From Acidobacteriaceae bacterium (GTDB lineage: Bacteria; Acidobacteriota; Terriglobia; Terriglobales; Acidobacteriaceae), in assembly GCA_003140705.1 (NCBI GenBank), contig PLKU01000154.1:1-5479 (forward strand): 5,479 nucleotides of DNA, written 5' to 3'. Below the pieces are notes generated by a model. It made no database searches and was not told the DNA's origin. It worked only from the letters and a program-made list of their open reading frames with translations. Positions 1 through 5,479 of the stretch are shown here, piece by piece; within the stretch, counting starts at the first letter, position 1, and every line of letters begins with the position of its first letter. The position numbers and the translations under genes are program-made.

Positions 1-322
1 ACAGGGAATTGCCGCCGTCGATCACAATGTCGCCCGATTCAAGGTGAGGCAGAACATGGTCGATCATCTGGTCGACTATGTCACCAGCCTTCACCATCAG
101 CATCACCCTGCGTGGTCGCTTCAGCAGGCCGGCAAATTCCTCCAGCGAGTGCGCTCCCACAACCTGGGTCCCTTTTGCCTCATCAGCAATAAAATCGTCC
201 ACCTTCGATACGGTGCGGTTAAACACGGCTACCTTGAAGCCGTGGTCGTTCATGTTGAGAACAAGGTTCTGGCCCATGACGGCGAGGCCGATAAGACCGA
301 TATCACATGTTGCATCTGGCAT
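1..322 (-). CDS. gnd: 6-phosphogluconate dehydrogenase, decarboxylating, N-terminal part (runs off the left edge)
   Basis: Oxidatively decarboxylates 6-phosphogluconate to ribulose 5-phosphate with NAD(P)+ in the cytosolic pentose phosphate pathway. Only 107 codons plus one base are inside the window; the family is usually about 300 or 470 residues. The visible part is the Rossmann cofactor domain. It has the nucleotide-binding loop GLAVMGQNL at residues 12-20, followed by NMNDHGF at 23-29. NRT at 35-37 is the Arg/Thr pair that in this family grips the NADP 2'-phosphate. VMLMVKAG at 73-80 and DGGNS at 102-106 are the family's cofactor and substrate motifs. The wording matches the long (about 470-residue) form best. 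The ATG at 322 is favoured because GGAG lies 8 nt upstream and the similarity starts a few residues later. It lies 180 nt downstream of the GH79 gene on the same strand, so it may be the last operon member or have its own promoter. No frameshift is visible. Confidence 0.95.
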   Translation of the reverse strand, partial: MPDATCDIGLIGLAVMGQNLVLNMNDHGFKVAVFNRTVSKVDDFIADEAKGTQVVGAHSLEEFAGLLKRPRRVMLMVKAGDIVDQMIDHVLPHLESGDIVIDGGNSL

Positions 323-328
323 AAAAGA

Positions 329-332
329 CTCC
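329..332 (-). promoter_or_regulatory. Ribosome binding site of gnd
   Basis: GGAG on the minus strand ends 6 nt before the A of the gnd ATG once the TTTT-rich spacer is counted from its last G. It supports the start at 322. No competing in-frame start lies nearby. Confidence 0.6.
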
Positions 333-390
333 AATCTCTCCGTGAGGTATTTGCTGTTGTTTGATGCATGCTCCGCTTGCCGGGCTAATC

Positions 391-402
391 ATGCAGCTGC
401 AT
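391..402. promoter_or_regulatory. 12-bp perfect palindrome upstream of gnd (candidate operator)
   Basis: ATGCAGCTGCAT reads the same on both strands. It lies about 70 bases upstream of the gnd start and about 100 bases past the GH79 stop. A 6-bp inverted pair, GCTCCG at 370-375 and CGGAGC at 403-408, sits around it. A perfect non-coding palindrome of this size in a promoter-like position could bind a dimeric regulator. Chance occurrence is possible and no regulator family is recognised from it. Confidence 0.3.
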
Positions 403-472
403 CGGAGCTAACTTGAAATGCGGCGGTGCGTGTTCACTGCACAGTCCGTCTGAATCAATTTGTAACTCACGA

Positions 473-496
473 AATGGGAACGTCGCTACTCCCATT
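473..496 (-). terminator. Weak hairpin just after the GH79 stop codon
   Basis: A 7-bp perfect inverted repeat (AATGGGA at 473-479, TCCCATT at 490-496) with a 10-base loop starts 6 bases past the GH79 stop. On the minus-strand transcript it is followed by only a short T-rich bit (TTTC), so it is not a classical strong intrinsic terminator. It could be a leaky terminator or an mRNA 3'-end protecting structure that lowers expression of gnd relative to the upstream genes. The position is suggestive but the stem is modest. Confidence 0.3.
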
Positions 497-502
497 CACA
501 AC

Positions 503-2101
503 TTACTGGCAGCTCGCGTTGTGAGCTTTCGGAATTGCAAGAAACGTAATGCTTGCCAGCGCAAACTCCACCTGACCTGATCGCGTTGCCTTCCCCCTGA
601 GTTCAGGTAGTGTGTCCCCAGCGCCGAGCTGAAGTTCCACCCCATTCAATTTCACAGATCGATCCTGCAGGTCTTCCGCAGTCAGTGTATAGCGCTCTGA
701 GGCCGTTGGAACTCCAAATGACTGTGGCATATTCTGGTCCGCATTGATCACCAATAGAGTCACGCCGCCGGGATGATTTCGGAGGCATTGCGCATAAAGA
801 TGCAAGTTAGAAGTGGGAGACGGGCCCGGTTCCAGGACCGTGGTTCCCATGAGCTTGCGCCATAACAGCGCAGCCCAGTAGTTTGGCCGAGGCTCATAGG
901 TCTTCTCATCCAGCAGACCGTAATCACTGGCGGCAAGAGTGTTGTGCATCTGGATCTGGACACCGAGTTTGGCCAGCGTCCCCAGCTGATCAAGATAACG
1001 AAAGCTGTCAAGAAACGTCGAGGCCCAGCGATCCCCACCACAGGCAGTCTGCGCAGTCTCCGTAAGCCAGAGTGGCTTTCCGGGCTCAAACTTGTCCCGC
1101 ACGCCTGAATAGAAGTCCGCGATCTTCCCCGACCGGGCGAGCCACTCATCTGAAAGCGCGGCGGCAGGGGATGTGCCCATCGCGGCCCCGAACATTGAGC
1201 AGCGGCTGGAGACGCCACCGTAGGAATGATAGGAAACGGCATCGAAGACCGGGCCAGTCGCTGTCAGCAGGTCGGCGCTGGTCAGCATGTGCATGGCGCC
1301 CGGGACAATCATTGTGCCTTCACCCACAGCTCCCGGGCCCAGCAGCAGTGTCTTGGAACCGGCTTTGTTCAGAAAGTCGCGGAAGGCAAGAACGTCGCGG
1401 GCGTAATCCGCGGCCGTGTAGCCTTTGGGTGCGCCGCCAATCTCGGCAAGGTTTGGCTCGTTGAAGTACTCAGCCGCGGCGATGCTGCCGCCCACGGACT
1501 GAGTGTAGTCAAGGAAATGCTTCGCTTGCTCGGCGGTCCACGCGCCCGAAGCGTCACGCGTCCCGGCGCTGATCGCGAAAGAGGTCACGATCTCTACGTT
1601 CGCTGCATGCGAGAAATCGACCACGCCCTTCCATTGCTGCCGGGTCAGAACTCCGTTAAATCCCTTGGGCGGAACAGCAAGTGCGGGATCATCGGAGTCC
1701 TGGAAATATGTGGTGTTCGCCCAAGTTCCGCTCACTCGAAGATACGCAGGTCCAAGTGCCTGAGCCAGTTTGCGCAGGCGCGGGTTCGACAGATTGATGG
1801 GAGGTCGATATTCGTAAAGGGAGGGATCCATGCCCGCCGGCTGATTGGCGGTGGACTGCTTATTTGTGGCCGGCTTGGCGTCAGACTTGCTGGCATATGG
1901 TTTCCAGAATCTTCCACCCGTTACCTCAACCATCTCGATGTTGTAAGACTGAAAGCGCTCATCGACCGTTCCGATGCGTGCCATGGTCGCCGGGGTAACG
2001 GTGGTCTTCGGCGCTTGCCCAGAAACCGCAATACTTGTGCTTGTTCCCAGCACGGTCAAGGCTCCAATTGCGAGGAACCTCACGAGGATGTGCCTGCTCA
2101 T
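503..2101 (-). CDS. Secreted glycoside hydrolase family 79 protein (beta-glucuronidase/heparanase-like)
   Basis: Likely removes or cleaves at beta-linked glucuronic acid in extracellular or periplasmic glycans. The 532 residues begin with a signal peptide: positively charged MSRHILVR, a hydrophobic stretch to about residue 26, and a probable cut near SGQA at 27-30. A TIM-barrel domain follows. LGPAYLRVSGT at 116-126 resembles the heparanase segment around LSPAYLR. NEPN at 214-217 supplies the acid/base Glu215. WLTET at 345-349 supplies the nucleophile Glu348, with CGGD just after it, as in heparanase. QMHNTLAASDYGLLDE at 384-399 and PNYWAALLWRKLMGT at 406-420 match the heparanase pattern ending in Y-W-x-x-L-L-x-K-x-x-G-T. 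The last 110 residues form the usual beta-sandwich. A polar segment rich in Lys, Ser, Thr, Asn and Gln at 69-90 looks like an inserted loop. GAAAGG sits 6 nt before the ATG. It follows the SDR gene by 55 nt. Substrate (glucuronide, arabinogalactan or glycosaminoglycan) cannot be told from sequence; family placement is firm. Confidence 0.88.
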   Translation of the reverse strand: MSRHILVRFLAIGALTVLGTSTSIAVSGQAPKTTVTPATMARIGTVDERFQSYNIEMVEVTGGRFWKPYASKSDAKPATNKQSTANQPAGMDPSLYEYRPPINLSNPRLRKLAQALGPAYLRVSGTWANTTYFQDSDDPALAVPPKGFNGVLTRQQWKGVVDFSHAANVEIVTSFAISAGTRDASGAWTAEQAKHFLDYTQSVGGSIAAAEYFNEPNLAEIGGAPKGYTAADYARDVLAFRDFLNKAGSKTLLLGPGAVGEGTMIVPGAMHMLTSADLLTATGPVFDAVSYHSYGGVSSRCSMFGAAMGTSPAAALSDEWLARSGKIADFYSGVRDKFEPGKPLWLTETAQTACGGDRWASTFLDSFRYLDQLGTLAKLGVQIQMHNTLAASDYGLLDEKTYEPRPNYWAALLWRKLMGTTVLEPGPSPTSNLHLYAQCLRNHPGGVTLLVINADQNMPQSFGVPTASERYTLTAEDLQDRSVKLNGVELQLGAGDTLPELRGKATRSGQVEFALASITFLAIPKAHNASCQ

Positions 2102-2106
2102 TGTTG

Positions 2107-2112
2107 CCTTTC
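2107..2112 (-). promoter_or_regulatory. Ribosome binding site of the GH79 gene
   Basis: GAAAGG on the minus strand, 5 nt before the ATG at 2101, supports this start. It gives the product an intact signal peptide. The 55-base gap after the SDR stop contains no obvious promoter or terminator, which fits co-transcription. Confidence 0.5.
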
Positions 2113-2156
2113 TTCAAATCGCTTCGAAAAACTCAAATTACTGCATGAGGCGGCCG

Positions 2157-2936
2157 CTACTGATTGACGCCGCTCGCCAGGAACCCGCCATCCACAACCA
2201 GCGTCTGACCTGTAACGAAGGATGCGCCGTCACCGGAAAGAAAGACTGCAGCTCCAACCAGCTCCTCCGTCTTGCCGAAGCGCCCCATCGGCGTCCGCAG
2301 CAGCAGCTCCTGTCCGCGTGCGGTGCCGTCGAGGAAATCCGCATTCAGATCTGTCCGGAAGACTCCGGGCGCAATCGCGTTCACCGTTACACCCTTCTTT
2401 GACCACTCCACTGCCAGCGAGCGGGTCAGGGAAGAGACACCTGATTTGCTGGCTGCGTAGGCAGCCACCTCACTCAGCGCAACAAAGCTGTTGAGCGAAG
2501 TGATGTTGACGATGCGGCCGTATCCTCGTTCCAGCATGTGTTTGCCAAAGGCCTGGCAAGCGCGCAGTGTGCCGGTCAGGTTGGTATCGATAATGGCAGC
2601 CCACTCTTCTTCCGGCATGGTCAGCGTGGGCGTGCGCTTGATTCTTCCCGCGCAGTTGATCAGGATGTCAACCTTGCCGAACTGTTCGAGGACGGCAGCC
2701 AATAGCTTCTCCAGCGAGCCGCGGTCGCACACATCGGAGGCCAGTCTCAGGGTCTTGCGTCCGCGCGATTCGATCTCGCTTGCCGTGTCGTCTACCTGTT
2801 GCTGGCGGCGCGCGGAGGCAACCACATCGGCGCCCGCGTCAGCCAGGCCCAAACTCAAGGCACGTCCTATACCGGATGTTCCTCCGGTCACAACAGCAAT
2901 TCTGCCCTCAAGACTAAGAAGCTGCGTCCCCATCAT
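2157..2936 (-). CDS. Classical short-chain dehydrogenase/reductase, sugar-acid type (KduD / gluconate 5-dehydrogenase / SDR uronate reductase-like)
   Basis: A cytosolic NAD(P)-dependent oxidoreductase of 259 residues, the normal length for classical SDRs. The Rossmann glycine motif TGGTSGIG is at 17-24. NCAG at 94-97 stands where NNAG is usual. The catalytic tetrad is complete: Asn119, Ser147, Tyr160 and Lys164 (YAASK). APG at 189-191 and VDGG at 248-251 complete the family pattern. Arg43-Arg44 after the second beta strand would favour NADP(H), though this is only suggestive. The relatives that come to mind act on deoxyketouronates, gluconate/5-ketogluconate or fructuronate. Placement between a LarA-like epimerase and a GH79 glucuronidase makes a uronate or aldonate substrate likely, but the exact reaction is not settled by sequence. 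Two ATG codons stand in tandem at 2936 and 2933. GGAG is only 2 nt from the first and 5 nt from the second, so translation may really begin at 2933 and drop one Met. Confidence 0.85.
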   Translation of the reverse strand: MMGTQLLSLEGRIAVVTGGTSGIGRALSLGLADAGADVVASARRQQQVDDTASEIESRGRKTLRLASDVCDRGSLEKLLAAVLEQFGKVDILINCAGRIKRTPTLTMPEEEWAAIIDTNLTGTLRACQAFGKHMLERGYGRIVNITSLNSFVALSEVAAYAASKSGVSSLTRSLAVEWSKKGVTVNAIAPGVFRTDLNADFLDGTARGQELLLRTPMGRFGKTEELVGAAVFLSGDGASFVTGQTLVVDGGFLASGVNQ

Positions 2937-2938
2937 TT

Positions 2939-2942
2939 CTCC
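2939..2942 (-). promoter_or_regulatory. Ribosome binding site of the SDR gene; favours the second ATG
   Basis: GGAG on the minus strand is followed by AA and then ATGATG. Spacing of 2 nt to the ATG at 2936 is very tight, while 5 nt to the ATG at 2933 is within the normal range. The protein differs by a single Met. Confidence 0.5.
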
Positions 2943-2948
2943 ATTCTG

Positions 2949-2985
2949 GTTGTAGGCCGGCCTGCGTAGCTTGTTGTAGGCCGGC
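2949..2985. repeat. 13-bp direct repeat, two copies 24 bp apart
   Basis: GTTGTAGGCCGGC occurs at 2949-2961 and again at 2973-2985, giving a 24-bp period in the 72-base spacer between the larA-like gene and the SDR gene. The match is exact. It could be a regulator's paired site on one helix face (24 bp is a little over two turns), a small local duplication, or simply the source of the hairpin listed next. Confidence 0.6.
2956..2985 (-). other. GC-rich intercistronic hairpin between the larA-like and SDR genes
   Basis: GCCGGCCT and AGGCCGGC form a perfect 8-bp, almost all G:C stem with a 14-base loop. On the transcript it begins about 23 nt past the larA-like stop and ends 13 nt before the SDR ribosome binding site. 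No U-run follows, so it is unlikely to be an intrinsic terminator. A role in mRNA processing or differential stability between the two halves of the operon is more plausible. The stem is seen directly; the role is inferred. Confidence 0.45.
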
Positions 2986-3008
2986 GAAATGTTCAGTCAT
3001 TTAATTCT

Positions 3009-4277
3009 TCAAAGCCTGCTGTGATGCGCCCAAAGTCCCAATCCTGGATTTGAGATAAAGAAAACTTCTTCGCCGTCGACGTGGTTATAGCCGTTGGCTA
3101 GCTTGTCAGGGTCGTAACGCTTGACCATGGAGTCAAGGCTGCCGTAGTTGAAGCCAACACCCTCAATCTCTTCCTTGGTTAAGCACCCGGGGCACCAGGT
3201 AATCGTGAAACGGCCCTCGGACGAGGCGTGAATCAGATGCGCGGCCGCACTCAAATCGCCCGCGATATCCTTGTTGCTCTCCACGGCTTTCAGCGTGGCC
3301 GGTGTCCCGAAATAGCCGTACTTGCGGATCAATAAATCGATGGTCTTGTCTTCGCCAAACTCCTTCACACCGGGAGCCAGAATAATCAGTTCCGCATCGT
3401 CGGCTAGTGCCATGCGCGTGCGATACACTGCCTTGTTCCCAAGCCAGGTACTGTGAAACTCCTTCGGGTCGAGATAGACGACGGCTTTGCGAATTGGGGT
3501 GTCGACAATCTCGAAGTTTACCTTCAGGCTCAGATCGGCGGCCAGGTGAAAGCACTCGATGTCGTCGCCAATGTAAAGACCGCGCACCGCCAGGCCTCCG
3601 TCTGCGCGACGTCCAACAACCGTCAGAACATAAACGATGGGAAGATGGCGAAGAAAATGATCTGCAGCGTAGTTGAGCACGCTGCGGACAGGATTATCGG
3701 CACGGCCCATGATCCGCTCCATGCCATACACAGCTCCAAGATAATGGCTGCGATTGATCCCCTCGCGCCCACCCGTGCCAACCAGGATGTTCTTGGTGTA
3801 ATTGGCCATGCCAATCACTTCATGAGGCACAACCTGGCCGATGGAAAGAATCAGGTCGAATCCGCCCTGCGAAATAAGGCGGTTGACCTGTGCCGGCCAC
3901 GCATAGCTGAGCTTGCCTTCGGATTGCTCGCGAATGAATTCTCCGGGAACCTCGCCAAGGGTCTCGACGTCCGTCCGCCAGTTATGCACGCGGAATAAAC
4001 TCTGATCCATGCCCGGAAACATATGCGCAAGTTGATCTGGCCGCATGGCGGTGTGCGTTCCCAGGGCAGGAAGGACTGCCCTCAGCCGGTCGCCGTAATA
4101 TTGCCCCGCATACGCAGTCAACTCGCCGGCACGAGAGTGCTCACGGCTCTGGTCGGGTGGTACGGCCAGCACATTCTTCCGCTCTCCCAGCTTGGCCAAG
4201 GCTTCAGTCAGAAGATCCTTCAACTGTTGAGGAGATAGTTCGGTATCGACGCTCCCCGTGGCGCAGTAGAGGCTCAT
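3009..4277 (-). CDS. LarA-superfamily (DUF2088) nickel-pincer racemase/epimerase homologue, probable sugar-acid C2 epimerase
   Basis: LarA-family enzymes invert the hydroxyl-bearing alpha carbon of 2-hydroxy acids by hydride transfer to a Ni-pincer nucleotide tethered to a lysine. This 422-residue protein has the family length. Against L. plantarum LarA (numbering recalled from memory), Lys162 in YTKNILVGTGG corresponds to the cofactor lysine 184. His178 in NRSH corresponds to the nickel ligand His200, with the same 16-residue spacing. His152 in GQVVPHE corresponds to catalytic His174, with the same 10-residue spacing. GTH at 73-75 would give the other catalytic His (108), and Arg45 the carboxylate-binding Arg75. 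The usual DHTRP is here DQSREHSR, so the substrate pocket differs from lactate racemase. A CPGC pair lies at 362-365. The ATG at 4277 overlaps the transporter stop (ATGA) and has GGAG 8 nt upstream. An in-frame open stretch up to 4571 is the transporter's shadow. Context favours an aldonate such as gluconate/mannonate. LarB, LarC and LarE are not in the window. Confidence 0.82.
   Translation of the reverse strand: MSLYCATGSVDTELSPQQLKDLLTEALAKLGERKNVLAVPPDQSREHSRAGELTAYAGQYYGDRLRAVLPALGTHTAMRPDQLAHMFPGMDQSLFRVHNWRTDVETLGEVPGEFIREQSEGKLSYAWPAQVNRLISQGGFDLILSIGQVVPHEVIGMANYTKNILVGTGGREGINRSHYLGAVYGMERIMGRADNPVRSVLNYAADHFLRHLPIVYVLTVVGRRADGGLAVRGLYIGDDIECFHLAADLSLKVNFEIVDTPIRKAVVYLDPKEFHSTWLGNKAVYRTRMALADDAELIILAPGVKEFGEDKTIDLLIRKYGYFGTPATLKAVESNKDIAGDLSAAAHLIHASSEGRFTITWCPGCLTKEEIEGVGFNYGSLDSMVKRYDPDKLANGYNHVDGEEVFFISNPGLGLWAHHSRL
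4274..4277 (-). other. ATGA stop-start overlap (translational coupling)
   Basis: The transporter's TGA (4276-4274) shares two bases with the ATG (4277-4275) of the larA-like gene. Such 4-base overlaps typically couple translation of two proteins needed in proportion. Here they tie a sugar-acid transporter to the epimerase homologue. Confidence 0.85.
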
Positions 4278-5479
4278 TTTGCAAACTCCACTTTTTTCAA
4301 ACCAGGAGCGAGCATGAGGATGATCACAAAGGAAAGAAGGTAGACGCTCGCCGCGAGGGCAAAGAGGCTGGCATAGCTGTGAGTCAGCTGCAGAATGTGC
4401 CCGGCGGAGAGAGCCAGCAGAAATCCGCCAACCGATCCGGTCATTCCGCCGATGCCGGTCACCGAGCCAACCGCGCTGCGGGGAAACATGTCCGACGGGG
4501 TGCTGAAGAGATTTGCCGACCAACCCTGGTGCGCAGCAGCAGCGAGGCCCAATAACCCAATGGCCGCCCACTCTGAGTGAAGATAGTTGATCAGGAATAC
4601 GGGAACCACGGCGCAGGCGCAGACGAACATGGCGGTCAAGCGTGCCTTTACTGCCGACAGCCCCATGCGGCGGAAGGGTGAGGGCAGCCAGCCACCGCCG
4701 ATGCTGCCGACTACGGAGGCGTTGTAGACGATCACGAGAGGCAAACCCAGGTGCGATAAATCAAGCCCGAATTTCGCGCTGAAGAACGAGGGCAACCAGT
4801 AGAGGTAAAGCCACCAGATGGGGTCGGTGAGAAACTTTCCGGTAGCAAACGCCCAGGTCTGACGGTAACCCAGCAACTTGGCCCATGGCGTCGATGGACC
4901 CATCTGCTCAGCCGCCTCCTGGTAAATAAACCGCAGTTCTGCGCCGGTCAGCGTGGGGTGATCCGCGGGCTTGCGGTATTTCGAATACCACATCACAATC
5001 CACAAGGCGCTGAAGACGCCGGTGGCCAGGAATGCCGCGTGCCAGCCGTAGCGAATCGTCACCCAGGGGACAATGATGGGAGCGAGGATCGCTCCAAGAT
5101 TGGTTCCAGAGTTGAAAATGCCCGTCGCCAGAGACCGTTCGCGTTGCGGAAACCACTCGGCCACAGTCTTGATGGCGGCAGGGAAGTTGCCGGACTCGCC
5201 CAGGCCAAGGCAGACGCGGGCTATGCCAAACTCAAGCACACTGTTGGCCAGCGCATGGCCCATGGCCGAAAGACTCCAGACGGCCATGATGACCATGTAA
5301 CCGATTCGGGTGCCAACCTTGTCCACAAACCGGCCGGCCGCAAGGATGCCAATGGCATAGGCAATGGTGAAACAGGCCACGACGTTGCCGTAGCCCACCT
5401 CCGACATGCCGATGCTGTGTTGCAGAGTGGGCTTCAGGATCGCAAGAACCTGGCGATCCATGTAGTTGATCGAGGTCGC
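4274..5479 (-). CDS. MFS transporter, anion:cation symporter family (ExuT-like hexuronate/aldonate importer), 5' end outside the window
   Basis: Inner-membrane proton-linked symporter for a sugar acid. The 401 visible residues cover nearly all of the roughly 420-450 residue family. Only the start and most of the first helix are missing. Coding continues upstream of the first visible Met at 5461: codons for ATSINY precede MDRQ, the usual end of helix 1 in this family. So 5461 is not the start. MFS motif A, G-x3-D-x2-G-x-R, is at visible residues 49-58. Arg88 and GLGESGNFPAAIKTVAEWFP at 92-111 are hallmarks of the ACS family, matching ExuT's AAEAAMIPAGLKASSEWFP region. Further similarity to E. 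coli ExuT includes the FN-G-N-GA-APP-like helix 5 and the AHQ in the C-terminal half. About eleven hydrophobic helices can be counted. It heads the visible operon and overlaps the larA-like gene. Hexuronate, galactonate, gluconate and glucarate carriers look alike, so the exact substrate is open. Confidence 0.88.
   Translation of the reverse strand, partial: ATSINYMDRQVLAILKPTLQHSIGMSEVGYGNVVACFTIAYAIGILAAGRFVDKVGTRIGYMVIMAVWSLSAMGHALANSVLEFGIARVCLGLGESGNFPAAIKTVAEWFPQRERSLATGIFNSGTNLGAILAPIIVPWVTIRYGWHAAFLATGVFSALWIVMWYSKYRKPADHPTLTGAELRFIYQEAAEQMGPSTPWAKLLGYRQTWAFATGKFLTDPIWWLYLYWLPSFFSAKFGLDLSHLGLPLVIVYNASVVGSIGGGWLPSPFRRMGLSAVKARLTAMFVCACAVVPVFLINYLHSEWAAIGLLGLAAAAHQGWSANLFSTPSDMFPRSAVGSVTGIGGMTGSVGGFLLALSAGHILQLTHSYASLFALAASVYLLSFVIILMLAPGLKKVEFAK
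4286..4289 (-). promoter_or_regulatory. Ribosome binding site of the larA-like gene
   Basis: GGAG on the minus strand, inside the last codons of the transporter gene and 8 nt before the ATG at 4277. It decides the start, because the reading frame stays open for another 98 codons upstream without a comparable site or family similarity. Confidence 0.65.

Larger units (their letters stand above)
323..502. other. Intergenic region between the GH79 gene and gnd
   Basis: This 180-base gap is the longest non-coding stretch in the window. It holds the gnd ribosome binding site, a 12-bp palindrome and a weak hairpin near the GH79 stop, each listed separately. I looked for a sigma-70 type promoter reading toward gnd and found no -35/-10 pair with acceptable spacing. 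No small gene with a ribosome binding site is apparent on either strand. Confidence 0.6.

Noticed and set aside
44..416. Two overlapping plus-strand open frames at the left edge
   Set aside because: They are antisense to the unmistakable N-terminus of 6-phosphogluconate dehydrogenase.
409..470. A sigma-70 promoter for gnd
   Set aside because: Candidate -35 boxes such as TTGATT have no acceptable -10 box at 16-18 bp.
760..1242. A 160-codon minus-strand frame inside the GH79 gene
   Set aside because: Out-of-frame shadow rich in Pro, Arg and Ser; the GH79 frame continues unbroken through it.
2150..2157. 8-bp palindrome GCGGCCGC at the SDR stop
   Set aside because: Short GC palindromes are common in such sequence, it overlaps the stop codon, and nothing ties it to a function.
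1226..2167. A 313-codon plus-strand open frame opposite the GH79 gene
   Set aside because: Antisense shadow: Arg-rich composition, no recognisable motif, no ribosome binding site, and it covers a gene with clear catalytic motifs.
3453..3998. A 181-codon plus-strand open frame opposite the larA-like gene
   Set aside because: No family resemblance, and the opposite strand encodes the conserved LarA-type His/Lys motifs.
4278..4571. A 98-codon N-terminal extension of the larA-like frame
   Set aside because: It lies entirely within the transporter gene, has a Cys/Arg/His-rich composition unlike a protein domain, and the ATG at 4277 has a good ribosome binding site and full family length.
5459..5461. 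Transporter start at the ATG at 5461
   Set aside because: In-frame codons upstream to the window edge spell ATSINY, the expected end of helix 1, and starting here would delete the first membrane helix.

Overview
This 5,479-base window carries five genes, all read from the minus strand. It looks like part of a sugar-acid (uronate/aldonate) utilisation locus of a moderately GC-rich, probably Gram-negative heterotroph. An acidobacterium is my best guess, from the flavour of the secreted GH79 glycosidase and the gene mix. That assignment is an impression from the sequence, not a search result.

In transcription order, from high to low coordinates: (1) positions 5479-4274, an ExuT-like anion:cation symporter family MFS transporter whose first codons lie beyond the window; (2) 4277-3009, a protein of the nickel-pincer lactate racemase (LarA/DUF2088) superfamily, whose ATG overlaps the transporter stop as ATGA; (3) 2936-2157, a classical short-chain dehydrogenase/reductase of the KduD/gluconate-5-dehydrogenase/SDR-type uronate reductase kind; (4) 2101-503, a secreted family 79 glycosidase (beta-glucuronidase/heparanase-like); (5) 322-1, the first 107 codons of 6-phosphogluconate dehydrogenase (gnd), running off the left edge. 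Gaps of -4, 72 and 55 nt suggest that genes 1-4 form one operon. The 180-nt gap before gnd could hold a separate promoter, but I found no convincing one.

Taken together, the exported GH79 enzyme could free glucuronic acid from plant or microbial polysaccharide, and the transporter could import it. The SDR could reduce or oxidise a uronate/aldonate, the LarA-like enzyme could invert the alpha-hydroxy carbon (C2) of an aldonate, and Gnd would handle 6-phosphogluconate. This suggests a route in which glucuronate-derived mannonate is epimerised at C2 to gluconate and enters the pentose phosphate pathway. It would bypass mannonate dehydratase and KDG. The route is inference. The gene order, catalytic motifs and the LarA-type Lys/His spacing are seen directly.

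Non-coding features are small: a GC-rich 8-bp hairpin built from a 13-bp direct repeat between the larA-like and SDR genes, a 7-bp hairpin just after the GH79 stop, and a 12-bp perfect palindrome upstream of gnd. I see no RNA genes, mobile elements or CRISPR arrays. No transcriptional regulator and no LarB/LarC/LarE cofactor genes lie inside the window.
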